A stretch of 20,092 nt of DNA from Penaeus vannamei (lineage: Eukaryota; Arthropoda; Malacostraca; Decapoda; Penaeidae), in assembly GCF_042767895.1 (NCBI RefSeq), contig NC_091574.1, positions 3,640,316-3,660,407 on the forward strand, read 5' to 3'. Shown piece by piece: positions 1 to 17,092 of this stretch. The notes below the pieces were generated by a model. The model was not told the DNA's origin and did not search any database. It was given only the letters and a program-made list of their open reading frames with translations. Each line of letters starts with the position of its first letter. Within the stretch, counting starts at the first letter, position 1. A program made the position numbers and the translations under genes.

Positions 1-1006
1 CTCATCCTCGTGTGACAATTAAGTTAGATATTATCAAATTTTATCAAAATCAAATTGATAGATACACAAAATGAGGAGTGAGTGAGTGAGCGAGCGAGCA
101 CATGTGCACGTACAGATCACAAATGCTTCATTATCAATATTAAAGTCAAAGTAGTCCAACTTGATCTCACCTCTTTACCCTTTCCCTGATTTTTGGGAAC
201 ATTTATCTTATTCTTATTGCTACTAGTATTTAGAAAATAAGAATTTTCATAGTCAATGATATAAATAAAGATAATGATCACAATAATAACAGTAACATTA
301 AAGTCATTTAAAAAAAGAAAGAAAAAGACCCTCTTGCCTGAATATACGAGGAATGGGGAAATCAGGCAAGGTCATTTAGGCTTACTATCGACTCCTTAGT
401 GACAGAACTATAGTAAACAGCACAATGTAGTCAACAAGCTTTTTCATATGGTTAAGAATTTCAAAATAGGCACTGTAATTTTGATATCTACATTTAGGCA
501 ACTACAATGAATTTGTAAGTTCAATTCATCTATTTAAAGACTCAATGTATTTATAAATTCAAAATTTATTACACAGAATGTGAAAATAGAAAAAGGTTGT
601 TTCAAAGTATATACATTTAGTTTATCAGCTTTCAAAAGACCTTGGACAAGCATAAGATATACTATCAGCTACAACATCCACTATCACCAGTACAAAGAAA
701 TTAGTCTTACACTAAACATGTCAATCACTGAGATAAAATATATTTCTAAAAAAAAAAAATAAAAAAAAAATAAAAAAAATTAATGTGATTTCTCTCACAA
801 TGAAAGATGCCGAGGTCCTTTTCACTTTCTCACAAAAAAATGTAGCTTCTCATATATTAGTGCAAGTCATGAGTCAAGTACACACCATTATCTAGACAAG
901 AGTACAATTAGCTTCTTATCATCGTGTCAAGTACACTCAAGATAAAGGATTTTTGTAATTCAGCCTCTGTGTAAAATGGGATAATAGGCTGCCAGTCCTG
1001 TAAAGA

Positions 1007-1108
1007 TATATATATATCTCTATCTATCCATCTATCTATCCATCTATCCATCCATCTATCTATCCATCTATCCATCTATCCATCCATCTATCCATCTATC
1101 TATCTATA
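1007..1108. repeat. TCTA/TCCA tetranucleotide microsatellite
   Basis: A short TA run leads into about 24 tetranucleotide units that alternate between CTAT and CCAT types, ending in a poly-T run. Interspersed unit variants suggest an old, degenerating array. It sits in the partial GST intron 2. Confidence 0.95.
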
Positions 1109-1600
1109 TGTTTTTTTTTTTTTGACAAAGCTTTAAAATAAACTTCTGGATCTGAATTAACCAAAACTGAAAAGAAAATTTCAGAAAACTAATTACTTAT
1201 CAATTTCCATGACATTTGCGATGAAAATCAAATTGTATACCATTAAACTACTTAGCAATAAAGTTACACAATTCATACCAATCTTAATTGAACAGAACCA
1301 AAATAATAATAATAAAAATAAAGTTAAATATAAAATCTACTTTCTGACTAAGTTCAAGGATTAAGACAGGATATATTAAATTACAAATAGCTAACTCATA
1401 CTCTATTTACATATGTATATTTATATTCATAAAGACAACAATATTTCTATGTATTTTTACACGGACAGGTGCATGCATACGTTTGTGTATAAGAATATGT
1501 ATATGAATGTATGTGCGTGTGCGTGTGCGTATGTGTGAGGTTAGATGTGCACACATGACTCTGCATGCATGTGAGTGCGCATGTATGTATGTGCATGTCC

Positions 1601-1832
1601 GTGTAAGTGTGTACATGTGCGTGTAAGTGTGTACGTGCACGTGTAGGGGTGTGCGTGCACGTGTAAGCGTGTGCGTGCACGTGTAAGCGTGTGCGTGCAA
1701 GTGTAAGTGTGTAGGTGCACATGTAAGTGTGTACGTGCGCGTGTAAGTGTGTACGTCCGCATGTAAGTGTGTACGTGCGCGCGTAAGTGTGTGTGTGCGC
1801 GTGTAAGTGTGCGTGTGTGCGTGTAAGTCTGT
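1601..1832. repeat. 20-bp minisatellite, GT-rich, 11 full units plus a partial
   Basis: Units keep an exact 20-base register from 1601 to 1820, then a partial unit to 1832. Consensus is GTGTAAGTGTGTACGTGCGC. Variable positions are mostly C/T and G/A changes inside the alternating purine-pyrimidine part. The flank 1500-1600 is a looser (GT)n-like stretch. Minus-strand open frames rich in H and T across it are repeat products, not genes. Confidence 0.95.
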
Positions 1833-1900
1833 ATGAAAATTATAAAACATATAAAACATTTACACCATTCCCACAAGTATTTAAAAGATAAGACACATAC

Positions 1901-2041
1901 ATTGGGAAAGTCGAGGCCGAGGGTAAACTTGACATCAAACCAGCAAGACTTGTCATAGTCAGGGGCAGGTCCACAGTCGTATATCTTCTCCTCGTACTCC
2001 GTGCCAGTGTACTCCAGCAGTAAACGGATGGGCTGGGCAAG
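1901..2041 (-). CDS. GSTM: GST mu exon 2 (residues 13-59)
   Basis: Forty-seven whole codons between acceptor CCCTCACAG (ending at 2042) and donor GTATGT (from 1900). It encodes LAQPIRLLLEYTG at the start and LGLDFPN at the end, with W46, K50 and N59 of the glutathione site. Its 141 bp equals the sum of two vertebrate GSTM exons as I recall them (76 and 65 bp), so that intron is absent here. Confidence 0.95.
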
Positions 2042-3397
2042 CTGTGAGGGAAAGGGGAAATTTTTTTTAGAAAAATCATTAACTGAAAGATAAGTTTTGG
2101 TTAATCTTTACAGTATGTGTGTAATAAGATAGGGTAAATTGATGATATTCTAGTCGAGGACAAAAAGATGATGTTGGTACAAGAAATAAATCTAGAGGCA
2201 AGAACTGTAATACCACAAAGGAAAAAGATTGCGGAAAGTACCTCTCAGAGCATAAGTAAACTCAGTCCGCCTGTGTTTCAGCTCTATCTTGCCATGTATA
2301 TTGAGGCAAAGACAATGTTTCCCAGCCGTTGTTTGGGGACACAGCCTCCCATCAATCATCCCTTTGGACAGTGCCTAGAGGACACACCTAGTCATAGTAA
2401 CTTCGACTACTGAATAAATTTCACGAGGAAAGGGCGGGCTACATCTTGCCAATATACAAATGATCAAGACTTGTTGGCCTTTCCTGAGCACTGGCAGGGG
2501 TGGAAGCTTCAACATTAGTGTCTTCAAAACATTTACCCATCTATCCAACTTGCTGGCGTTGGACAAACATTTCAAACTGTTAAGAACAGGACCTCATGAA
2601 AATGCCTGGGTAGTCCGCCCTTCCTACTCTCAGCACAGAGCAAGTCTCCCGCATCCTGCTTAGGACTTCTCTGACAATCAACCACTATAAGTAGAGCTTA
2701 TACCACCTGAACCTATGTTGAGGTGTGAACGTCTTTGTCTTTCGAAATATAAAGGATTCAGCAGAGTCATCCTCGTCCAAGGTTATCCTGCGAGATCCTG
2801 CAAGTCCTTGGTCTTCCTAAAGCAGGATATTTAGGCAACAAATAGATTTCTTTCGGAACATTATTCGGAACTGCTTTTATCATAAACTCATTTCAATGCG
2901 TGTTTTCCGTATAATTGTTCAAATATGCTTTTGGTTTAGGATCAAATCATCATGATATTTTTGCTTGTTTGTTCAAGGACCGAGTGATTCTTGGTACCAT
3001 GTTTCTTTGTTATATTTCAAAAAATAAAAAAAATAAATAAAGACACTTATATATTAGCATGGAATCCCATGAATTATCACTGACTGCAACTACCTAAACA
3101 TACACTACATCGTAACAAAGAATAACGAACGAGTAAACACAAAAAACTTAAACATTTTTTTTCAAATGGCTTCAGTGACGCCAGCAAACCCTCACAGCCG
3201 GTTCATATAACAATCTTATTTCCAAAGTTATCTCTAACTGATACAACCCAATAACCCAATCAACCCTTAACCCATCTCATAAACTATCCACTCCTCTCCT
3301 TCAATACAGCTAAACATTATTCAAAACGCGTTAAATTGACCACGATTGGTCCGGGACTCACCCCACGGATGCTCCAGTATGCTAACACGGGCGCCAT
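1901..3397 (-). CDS. GSTM: Glutathione S-transferase, mu class, 5' part (2 exons, partial)
   Basis: Cytosolic enzyme that conjugates glutathione to electrophiles. Two exons join in phase 0 (36 bp then 141 bp) to give residues 1-59. The protein begins MAPVLAYWSIRG and continues LAQPIRLLLEYTG, then CGPAPDY and VKFTLGLDFPN, the unmistakable N-terminal thioredoxin-fold domain of mu GSTs. Visible active-site and glutathione-contact residues, counting Met as 1: Y7 (catalytic tyrosine), W8, W46, K50 and N59. The start ATG has A at -3 and G at +4. Splice sites are GTGAGT (3356-3361) and CTCACAG (ending at 2042) around intron 1, and GTATGT (1895-1900) after exon 2. The next mu exon should begin with LPYLIDG-like sequence; I could not find it in 1-1894, so the rest of the domain and the whole alpha-helical C-terminal domain lie outside the window. 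Mu class is certain from sequence; the paralogue is not. Confidence 0.95.
2042..3361 (-). other. GST mu intron 1
   Basis: 1,320-bp GT-AG intron between the two identified GST exons. It contains several short open frames on both strands (for example 2168-2413 and 2460-2663) with no recognisable protein. The part nearest exon 1 (about 3000-3060) is A-rich. No further feature is supported. Confidence 0.8.
3362..3397 (-). CDS. GSTM: GST mu exon 1 (start codon, MAPVLAYWSIRG)
   Basis: Twelve whole codons from the ATG at 3395-3397 to a GTGAGT donor beginning at 3361. It contains the catalytic tyrosine Y7 within the mu signature LAYWSIRG. As far as I recall, 36 bp in phase 0 is also the size and phase of coding exon 1 in vertebrate GSTM genes. 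Confidence 0.95.
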
Positions 3398-3560
3398 CTT
3401 CTCCCGACTGACTGAGACTGACTGGAGGTAAGTCACGCAGGCGACGACAGAAAATCCCGAGGTTTACTCAGCTGTTACGCCCCTTGGCTGTGATTGGTTT
3501 GGAGCTCGTGATGTCACAGAACACGCCCTGTTACGGGAACCCAGAAGATAACTCCTTTGC
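3398..3560 (-). promoter_or_regulatory. GST mu promoter and 5' UTR
   Basis: Read on the minus strand. Two TCAGTC hexamers (3416-3421 and 3406-3411) match the arthropod initiator core TCAGT and lie 10-25 nt upstream of the ATG. A CCAAT box (3493-3497) lies about 75-80 nt upstream of them, its usual spacing. A CRE/AP-1-like TGACATCA (3509-3516) and GGGCG-type GC boxes (around 3480 and 3525) flank it. GCTGAGTAA near 3465-3473 is one base from the antioxidant/Maf-type TGAGTCA/GCTGAGTCA core. The stretch is clearly more GC-rich than its surroundings. The start site is inferred from motifs only. Confidence 0.5.
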
Positions 3561-3723
3561 TGAATAAGCGTGACCAAAGTCCATGTCGAGCAGAACCGGC
3601 ATCTACTATGGTTTTTCTTTTTCTTCTAGTATAAAGGCAATCATGCCCTTGAGAATCTGGTGAGAAACGGAGGGGTACAGTACAGCAGGCTGTTCATAAC
3701 AGCGTACCATACATACATATATT

Positions 3724-4750
<1,027 letters not shown>

Positions 4751-4880
4751 AAAGATATGTTAGATATAGATATGTATACAGTATATGTATGCATTACATA
4801 TACACTAAAAGAGAGAGGAACAAGGCAACACATGAATGCCTTTTCGCAATATTGTTTCTTATGGCAAGAGGAACCCACAT
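4751..4880. other. Spacer between microsatellite block and minisatellite
   Basis: Mixed-composition sequence without a recognised feature. It supplies the ATG codons for open frames that run into the minisatellite. Confidence 0.5.
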
Positions 4881-5118
4881 GGGATTGGGAAAAGACGAAA
4901 GGGATTGGGAAAAGACGAGAGGGATTGGGAAAAAAGAAAGGGATTGGGAAAAGACGAGAGGGATTGGGAAAAGACGAAAGGGATTGGGAAAAAAGAAAGG
5001 GATTGGGAAAAGACGAGAGGGATTGGGAAAAAAAGAAAGGGATTGGGAAAAGACGAGAGGGATTGGGAAAAGACGAAAGGGATTGGGAAAAGACGAGAGG
5101 GATTGGGAAAAGACAAAA
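4881..5118. repeat. 20-bp minisatellite GGGATTGGGAAAAGACGAGA, 12 units
   Basis: Twelve head-to-tail units of 19-20 bp, each opening with GGGATTGGGAAAA. They fall into three types by their tails: A (GACGAAA), B (GACGAGA) and C (shortened, AAGAAA). The order is A B C B A C B C B A B A-like, so the array seems to have grown by mixed multi-unit duplications. The strand is almost free of C and of stop triplets, which is why all three plus frames stay open across it. Confidence 0.97.
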
Positions 5119-6517
5119 GGTAAGACGACTGCTCTGAAAAGTAAGGATTAATTCTCTAATACACTATATTTGGTCAGACATTCTACCACCGCATTCTTTT
5201 TTTCGAATATTTCTTTTTAATGAGTTGCAATCAAAGAGGAAGCGTTCGTCTAGTATCCGATGTTAGTACCGCGGTACCGTTGCCATCAACAGCTCCCCGA
5301 ATAAAAAGACGGGTTGTCACAGTGACTTGGTATTATTCGCGGGAACTCTGCCGATTCCCTGCATTGCTGGAAATGGCTTTGGTATATTTTGTGTTATTAC
5401 AAATGAAGTGATTTCCCTCCTTTATGAAAGCGCACCACGCATATACTAAATACTGTATAAAACTAATTTCTTTTAAGTGTTTAAAAGTTGTTTTTTTTTT
5501 TTCATTTTTAGGGTGTAATTAATGCATTGCCATTAACTTTTTGATGTGTTTATGCCTGATATATAAGATTCAAGGGTTAATTATGTAGGTGCAGTACAGT
5601 ATATCAGACCACTAGTGTAAACCACGGAATATGGATCAAGAATCCCAGGTGCATAGTAATTGCAGCTATGCCTCCTGCAACACCACAAAGAGGCAGCATG
5701 ACTCTCTCCCTCGGCTAAGTGCATGTCATGATATACGAACCAGTAAGGATGTGAACTCGGTTTGTGGATAAACAGCAAGAAGTAATGACTTGTGTTAAAT
5801 GGTTTTGTGTTGGCCAAAGGGGGTAAAGGGAAAGCAAAGAAATTCACGTTTTTAAATATATAAACAGCAAATGAAAGCTGATTTCCATATCAATGTCATC
5901 AGTCCTTTGCTGGCCCGACTATCATTTAGTTTCCGCGTGCAACTGGTCTCTCACTTGCAATCTCGGAGATGACGTCGACCATCCTTTTTCAAGGACATCC
6001 TGGACGAGCGGTGACGTGTGTAGCCTTTTATTTTTATTATCATTATTATTAGCAGTATCTATCTAATAACTTATTCATTTACTTTTTTTCTTTGCTGTGG
6101 CGGATCATATAGAATACTGATTTAGGCAGGCGTGGAACGGAGTACAAGCACATGCACACACTTTCGAATAACCTTGATTTACCATTTCGGTTTTTACAGT
6201 GCATATTCACGATTATATAGCAAGAAATCCAGCCATACTTGGGTGGTGGCGCCTGGGATGGGCCATCCGATTCCAAGCTCGAAGTGGAGTGCTTTCGAAG
6301 CAACCAACTTCTCAGTATGGAGTGGTTTGCTGCGAGGTTTGCCGGCTGGCTGAGCCTTGGCCGGGACTCTGCAGCCACTCTCTCGCGAAAATTAATGACG
6401 GTCGGACAAGCAAAAGGTGAAATTTTTAAATTGTTCATAATATAATAACATGAAGCTACGGTGTGGGCTCCGCGCTTCGTGCCTCAGCAATAGCCCATAA
6501 ACAACGGCATCGATGGG

Positions 6518-6549
6518 CAAGGTCTATACAAGTACTTATATAGACCTTG
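6518..6549. repeat. 32-bp near-perfect palindrome
   Basis: Arms CAAGGTCTATA (6518-6528) and TATAGACCTTG (6539-6549) are perfect reverse complements. The 10-nt centre itself holds the palindrome AAGTACTT (6530-6537), leaving one mismatched pair. GATGGGC occurs immediately outside both arms in the same orientation (6512-6518 and 6552-6558). Confidence 0.85.
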
Positions 6550-6632
6550 TCGATGGGCTTCGTTACTCGAGCTAAATCTCGTGGACTTCGATGAGCAATT
6601 GTCGCCAGGGATGTGTTTAGGGCATCAATTGG

Positions 6633-6652
6633 GAGGGGCAATTACCCCCCTC
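6633..6652. repeat. Short GC-rich inverted repeat
   Basis: GAGGGG (6633-6638) faces CCCCTC (6647-6652) across an 8-nt CAATTACC loop, and a pyrimidine-rich stretch follows (6660-6700). This G-rich/C-rich hairpin next to the palindrome at 6518 may mark the end of a degenerate mobile element; that is inference. Confidence 0.5.
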
Positions 6653-8085
6653 AGGGTCTAGCTCCCCTCCCCAGATCCTTTTTTTCCTTTTTTTTTCTTT
6701 AATTACTAAATCTTTACCCTATAGTTCCGGTTATAGCTTAAGAATATCTGTAGAATAGCTTTTTGTGTTCGTTCGTTTCGCTCGCCTAATCCCCATTACC
6801 CCCACCCCCAAGAAAAAGCTGAAATGACATCGCAATCTGAGGTGGCATATATTGTAATACCTTGGAATCCGATTAGCCAGCTCGTTATCTTCCACTATGA
6901 ATACTTTCTGTTCACTCAGGCCTGGGACATTAATGTTAATAATTAAGATAGATATGTGAATGATAAATCAGCGCAATTCACGTTTCTCATCATGTAATAT
7001 TATTCTCAGAGCAGGCGCAGAACTGACTGAGAGTGGCGACTTGCACCTCGTATATCACCGCCACGCGATACATATTTCAAAAACCTGTGTGCCGCTTGGT
7101 GACATACCTACATGCAGGCCTTTATAGATAGTTGTATATGTATGGAACATGTTTATGTGTGTGTGTTTATACGTATATGCAAATACATGTATTTATTCGT
7201 TTTTTCTGCGTTTGTCTTGTTCAATGATGTAATTTGTGTCGCTGCCGACGCCAACGTCTTCTATTTGGACAAGTTGCCGCTAGGCGATTTACCCCCACGT
7301 GCCGCGTCAATCTAGACCTTGGTTCAGTGTAGCCACGGCTTTAAACCACCGCAATCAAAAGACTGTTGACATGTCATTGATTGTGGACTTGCCTGTATGT
7401 ATTGATTCTAGTTTGTCTTTATGGACGGCGCCTTACTATTTCAAGTCAACCCTATTCAGAACACACATCGACTCTTGGCGGTTTAGTTGTTTATTCTGTG
7501 TTTTGTTTTTGTATACAGGCATCAGTCATTTCAGATTTCTACATTGCTACGTCGAATTCTTGTCTGTGTGTATTACGTCACTTTTGTAATTATCTGCACG
7601 ACTGCACGTTGTTTAATTTATGGGTAATGTAATTCAGCTGTTGTTCGTATAGTGATATCGGGAACATTTTAAGAAAGGTGATGATAACTTTTCTTACAAC
7701 TTACATAAACATGGTTTTGGAATTTTATAAAATCCTTTTCTCATCTAAAAATAATGATACAGACTGATCTCTTTACTGTAAATATATATATTTTTAAATT
7801 AAAGTCATTGAGAGAATATTCTTATTTAGGATTCTTTTGCCTCTTTATGAATATGTTTTCCTAATTTTTGACTCCATTGTCTCACGTGATATGGATATTT
7901 TTTATTGATATGTTTTGTCATGCTGTATCATTGCATTCATCCTCATTTTCTTGAAGATTTAATGTTTTTTATTTCTTTTACCTTTGAGATGTATTCAATG
8001 GATTTTTTTTCTTAACTGCACATTATTTATTGATCACATAATTACTGAATCTAAAGATAATAAAACATGCATAATACTTTCATTC

Positions 8086-8091
8086 TTTATT
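8086..8091 (-). terminator. Candidate distal poly(A) signal AATAAA
   Basis: AATAAA on the minus strand, followed by GAATGAAAG and then TTTTATTATC-type T-rich sequence. It is about 2.65 kb past the sarcoglycan stop. Plausible but not proven. Confidence 0.35.
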
Positions 8092-8682
8092 GAGAGCAAA
8101 ACAATAAAAATCACATTTGACAACAACAATGACAATCTTATAGTATAATACTGTAAAGCCTTTTGACTAGATAACATTCTTTTATAGATATATCAGTACC
8201 CTGTAAGTTAAGAACATAGTTTAACATTATTACAAGCCAATAAATGTTGTACCACAGTAAAACCATGTTTCTGATGCCAGTGGTCAAATATGTCACAAGG
8301 ATAAACACCATAATTCTTTTGAGGGTGATATACTGACTAAAACACTTTGAAGAACTAGTGTCATAAAATACATCTACATGTATTTACTTAAGTACTCATT
8401 TATATATATATTTTTTGCATTATGCTTTTCTCAGTACTCTTCCATCTCAACATTAATATCTGCTATACTTTCCACTTCAAAAAATGGTTTCCAATTTATA
8501 AAATTAGATGATTACAGAGATCTTGGTTACTAAATGTAATGTAAAATAATACTGTACTTTATTAGCTTTTTCTACAAAATAATAAAAATTTAGATATAAG
8601 AATACTATTTTTCTCTTCTTAAAAACCTTAATATATCAATGCATTTGTATACAACTATGCTTAATCTACTGCTAGTGTCTGT

Positions 8683-8796
8683 ATAAGTATATGTAAAACG
8701 TATACTGATATGTGTTGTTTATAAGTATATGTAAAATGTATATTGATATGTGTTATGAGTAAGTATATGTAAAATGTATACTGATATGTGTTGTAT
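8683..8796. repeat. 38-bp tandem repeat, 3 units
   Basis: Three units start at 8683, 8721 and 8759 with a period of 38 bp. Each contains AAGTATATGTAAAA, then GTATA(C/T)TGATATGTGTT. Units differ by a few substitutions. It lies in the probable 3' UTR or downstream region of the sarcoglycan gene. Confidence 0.9.
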
Positions 8797-10270
8797 AAGC
8801 ATGCACACATGTATGCATACACGGACATAATCCACTTTGTTGAAGGGAAATTTATACAAAACTTAACTCCGCAAATCACACTATAAGCTCCTTTTAGCAC
8901 AAAGATGTATGATATGCCTTCACTTCCAGTACTGGTATGTTTGTTTTTCCTTCTATTATTTAACTTTATGATATACTTTATAGAAAATTACAAAAGTACT
9001 GAGGGATCTAAAAATCTAATTCAAATGGTGATCTTTGTAAAAAAAATAAAAAAAATGAACATTATGAACATGGGGTATAATTATTTTCTAACTCTAACTA
9101 ACATTAGTAGATTCATAATTTACCAATCCATTTAGGACCAGTTTAGCCACAGTGTTTCCTCAGTTATTTATATAATTACAAAATTCTTTAAAAAAAAGTA
9201 AATAAATAAAGTATGTATGTAGTAACTAGCCAGGTTCCTATAAAGTGCTCTTAAATATCCCTTTCAGTTGAGTTTGCCTTCAAATTTAAGTTCTTAAAAT
9301 ATATTGAAGTTAACATCATAACCACTATTCTTCTGCACTAAACCCATGGATAATTTCTTCCACAAATCAAAATGTCACAAGATAAAACACAATACTCCAT
9401 TGTACTAATATATCTTAACTACAGTATTCTACAAATGCACTAGCTTCATATACATTGAAATATTAACCCTTTATACTTTCCTAGTGCATCCATGCTAATG
9501 GCTTGGTTCATGGACTTGGATGAGGCTGACAAAGGTCCCAGAGATTACTTTACTTGGCAATTTATGTAGTTTTCTAATTATTTGACAAACTTGTCATACA
9601 GCTCATTAATTTCTGGGAATCTCTGTTCTCTTATTATAATGATAATGACAAATTCATCATTATGGTCACTGCATCATCACTAAGAGCAGGGCAGACACCT
9701 CAAGCTATGCACGTGTTGTGGCCAACAACTAAGATCCCCAGACTCAAACTACTTCCAGTTGGTCTTCTCAGAGATCAGAAAAATTCAAAAGATCTGACAC
9801 AGAGGCTTCTGAATTTATTCTGTACTACTGACAACCATTGGAGCCTTATAAGACATTTCATCAGGCTGGCATTAACTGGGATAATATTAGCAAACAGATC
9901 TCTCAGAGATACTCAAGATTTTCAGATACATAGGTTTCATTTAACTGACATATTCTGTCATATTTTGAAAGTTTCACTTCAATTATAACATGAAAATTTG
10001 TTATGAAACTTCATTTCTTATTAATGATATTATGTCTGTGTAAAGTATTCCCTATATTCGAGACACAAATAAGGAAATATTTTGACCACTTTAAAAGCAC
10101 AAACACAACATATTCACACTAATCTTGGTAAAAATAAATCAATTCTTTTAAATTACATTATATCAGAGTACAGTATGCCCTGTACGAGTAAATATCTCAT
10201 TAATATCTAACAATGCATCACTTTAAAAGCCTAAACATGTCAATCCCTTTGAATATCTACTTACAATACC

Positions 10271-10276
10271 TTTATT
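10271..10276 (-). terminator. Candidate proximal poly(A) signal AATAAA
   Basis: AATAAA on the minus strand, about 470 nt past the sarcoglycan stop codon, followed by GGTATTGTAAG. It is the first canonical hexamer I noticed after the stop. Confidence 0.35.
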
Positions 10277-10744
10277 AGTAAATTGCAAGTAAAACCTTCT
10301 TGAAGATTGTGCAACAGTCAAAGTACTTTAGTATAAATACAAAAGAGAGATAACAAGCTTAACTGGAAGTTCTTATTGCACTATTGTTAAAGTTTAAATG
10401 CAAATTCATGGCACATTTTCAGTCAAAGGTTTACTTTACATTGATCATGGAGAGGCAAATCACAAGGAAAATAAATTAACAAACACCTAAAATGAAGCAT
10501 ATCAATGGATATAAGTAATACTTCAAAATGATACTGCCTTTCAATTCTTAAACAATACCAACTTTCACATTTTCCATCATTTCTTTCTATCACCATTCAA
10601 AATCTATTTGCAACTGCTCTCCTTACAACTTCAAATCAGCAATATACAAATTTCTATCCAAGGCTGCTATGCCACCATTCATAATTATGCAATCTATATG
10701 CTATCCTCTCCTTAGTCCAGCTGTCTCATCAATGATGATAAATT

Positions 10745-16905
<6,161 letters not shown>

Positions 16906-17092
16906 CTGGGAGGAGCAGAGATGATAAAATTTTCTAGCAGTTCTTATCTCCTTGGATTTTATTTTTTTAGGACAATTCTGATTAACCTCACTCAAAGCAC
17001 AACCTTTTAGACTGTAATTCTAAAAGTAGAAAGTGCATTCTTGAATTCAACCTTCACTAATGGTCATATTACCAAGAAAGTCAAGTAGCAAC

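Larger units (their letters stand above)
1..1900 (-). other. GST mu intron 2 (partial), repeat-bearing
   Basis: Sequence downstream of the exon 2 donor, on the gene's sense (minus) strand. It is AT-rich and contains an A-rich run (about 750-779), a TATC/ATCC microsatellite (1007-1108), a poly-T run just after it, and a 20-bp minisatellite (1601-1832). I found no match to the next mu-class GST exon, so the intron appears to run off the left edge. Confidence 0.6.
5119..8080. other. Intergenic region between the GST promoter side and the sarcoglycan 3' end
   Basis: About 3 kb with no recognisable protein, tRNA or other RNA gene. 5220-7600 has more balanced base composition than its surroundings, with short open frames on both strands (5581-5847 minus, 6079-6438 minus, 6239-6445 plus, 7299-7589 plus). 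None shows a known domain. Structures within it: the near-palindrome at 6518-6549 and the inverted repeat at 6633-6652. 7620-8080 is plain AT-rich sequence. Old mobile-element remnants are possible in 6460-6800 but were not recognised. Confidence 0.5.
8086..10744 (-). other. Probable 3' UTR / downstream region of the sarcoglycan gene
   Basis: AT-rich stretch after the sarcoglycan stop codon (10745-10747) without convincing coding sequence. AATAAA hexamers on the minus strand occur at 10271-10276, 9814-9819, 8558-8563 and 8086-8091. The last is followed by T-rich sequence, the arrangement of a cleavage site, which would give a 3' UTR of about 2.65 kb; the first would give about 0.5 kb. Which is used cannot be read from sequence. 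A plus-strand open frame of 108 codons (9662-9988) has no recognisable features. Confidence 0.4.

Noticed and set aside
1..1400. Third GST exon (LPYLIDG-like start)
   Set aside because: No matching stretch with acceptor and correct frame on the minus strand; the sequence is AT-rich and repeat-bearing.
1407..1876. Minus-strand open frames of 91-150 codons rich in H, T and R
   Set aside because: Products of the 20-bp minisatellite and GT-rich flank, within a GST intron; three overlapping frames are open at once.
4881..5118. CRISPR-like array
   Set aside because: There are no spacers; whole 20-bp units are repeats, and the DNA is eukaryotic.
4757..5151. Three plus-strand frames with DWEK/GKDER-like repeats, ending near a GGTAAG donor-like site at 5118
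   Set aside because: The 20-bp period (with 19-bp units) is not a multiple of three, so all frames are open simply because the unit lacks stops. No exon signals upstream and no known protein.
5581..6445. Open frames at 5581-5847 (minus), 6079-6438 (minus) and 6132-6445 (plus)
   Set aside because: Composition is more balanced here, but no family, conserved motif or consistent splice sites could be seen; opposite-strand frames overlap.
9662..9988. 108-codon plus-strand open frame
   Set aside because: No recognisable domain, no splice context, and it lies opposite the probable sarcoglycan 3' UTR. Most likely chance.
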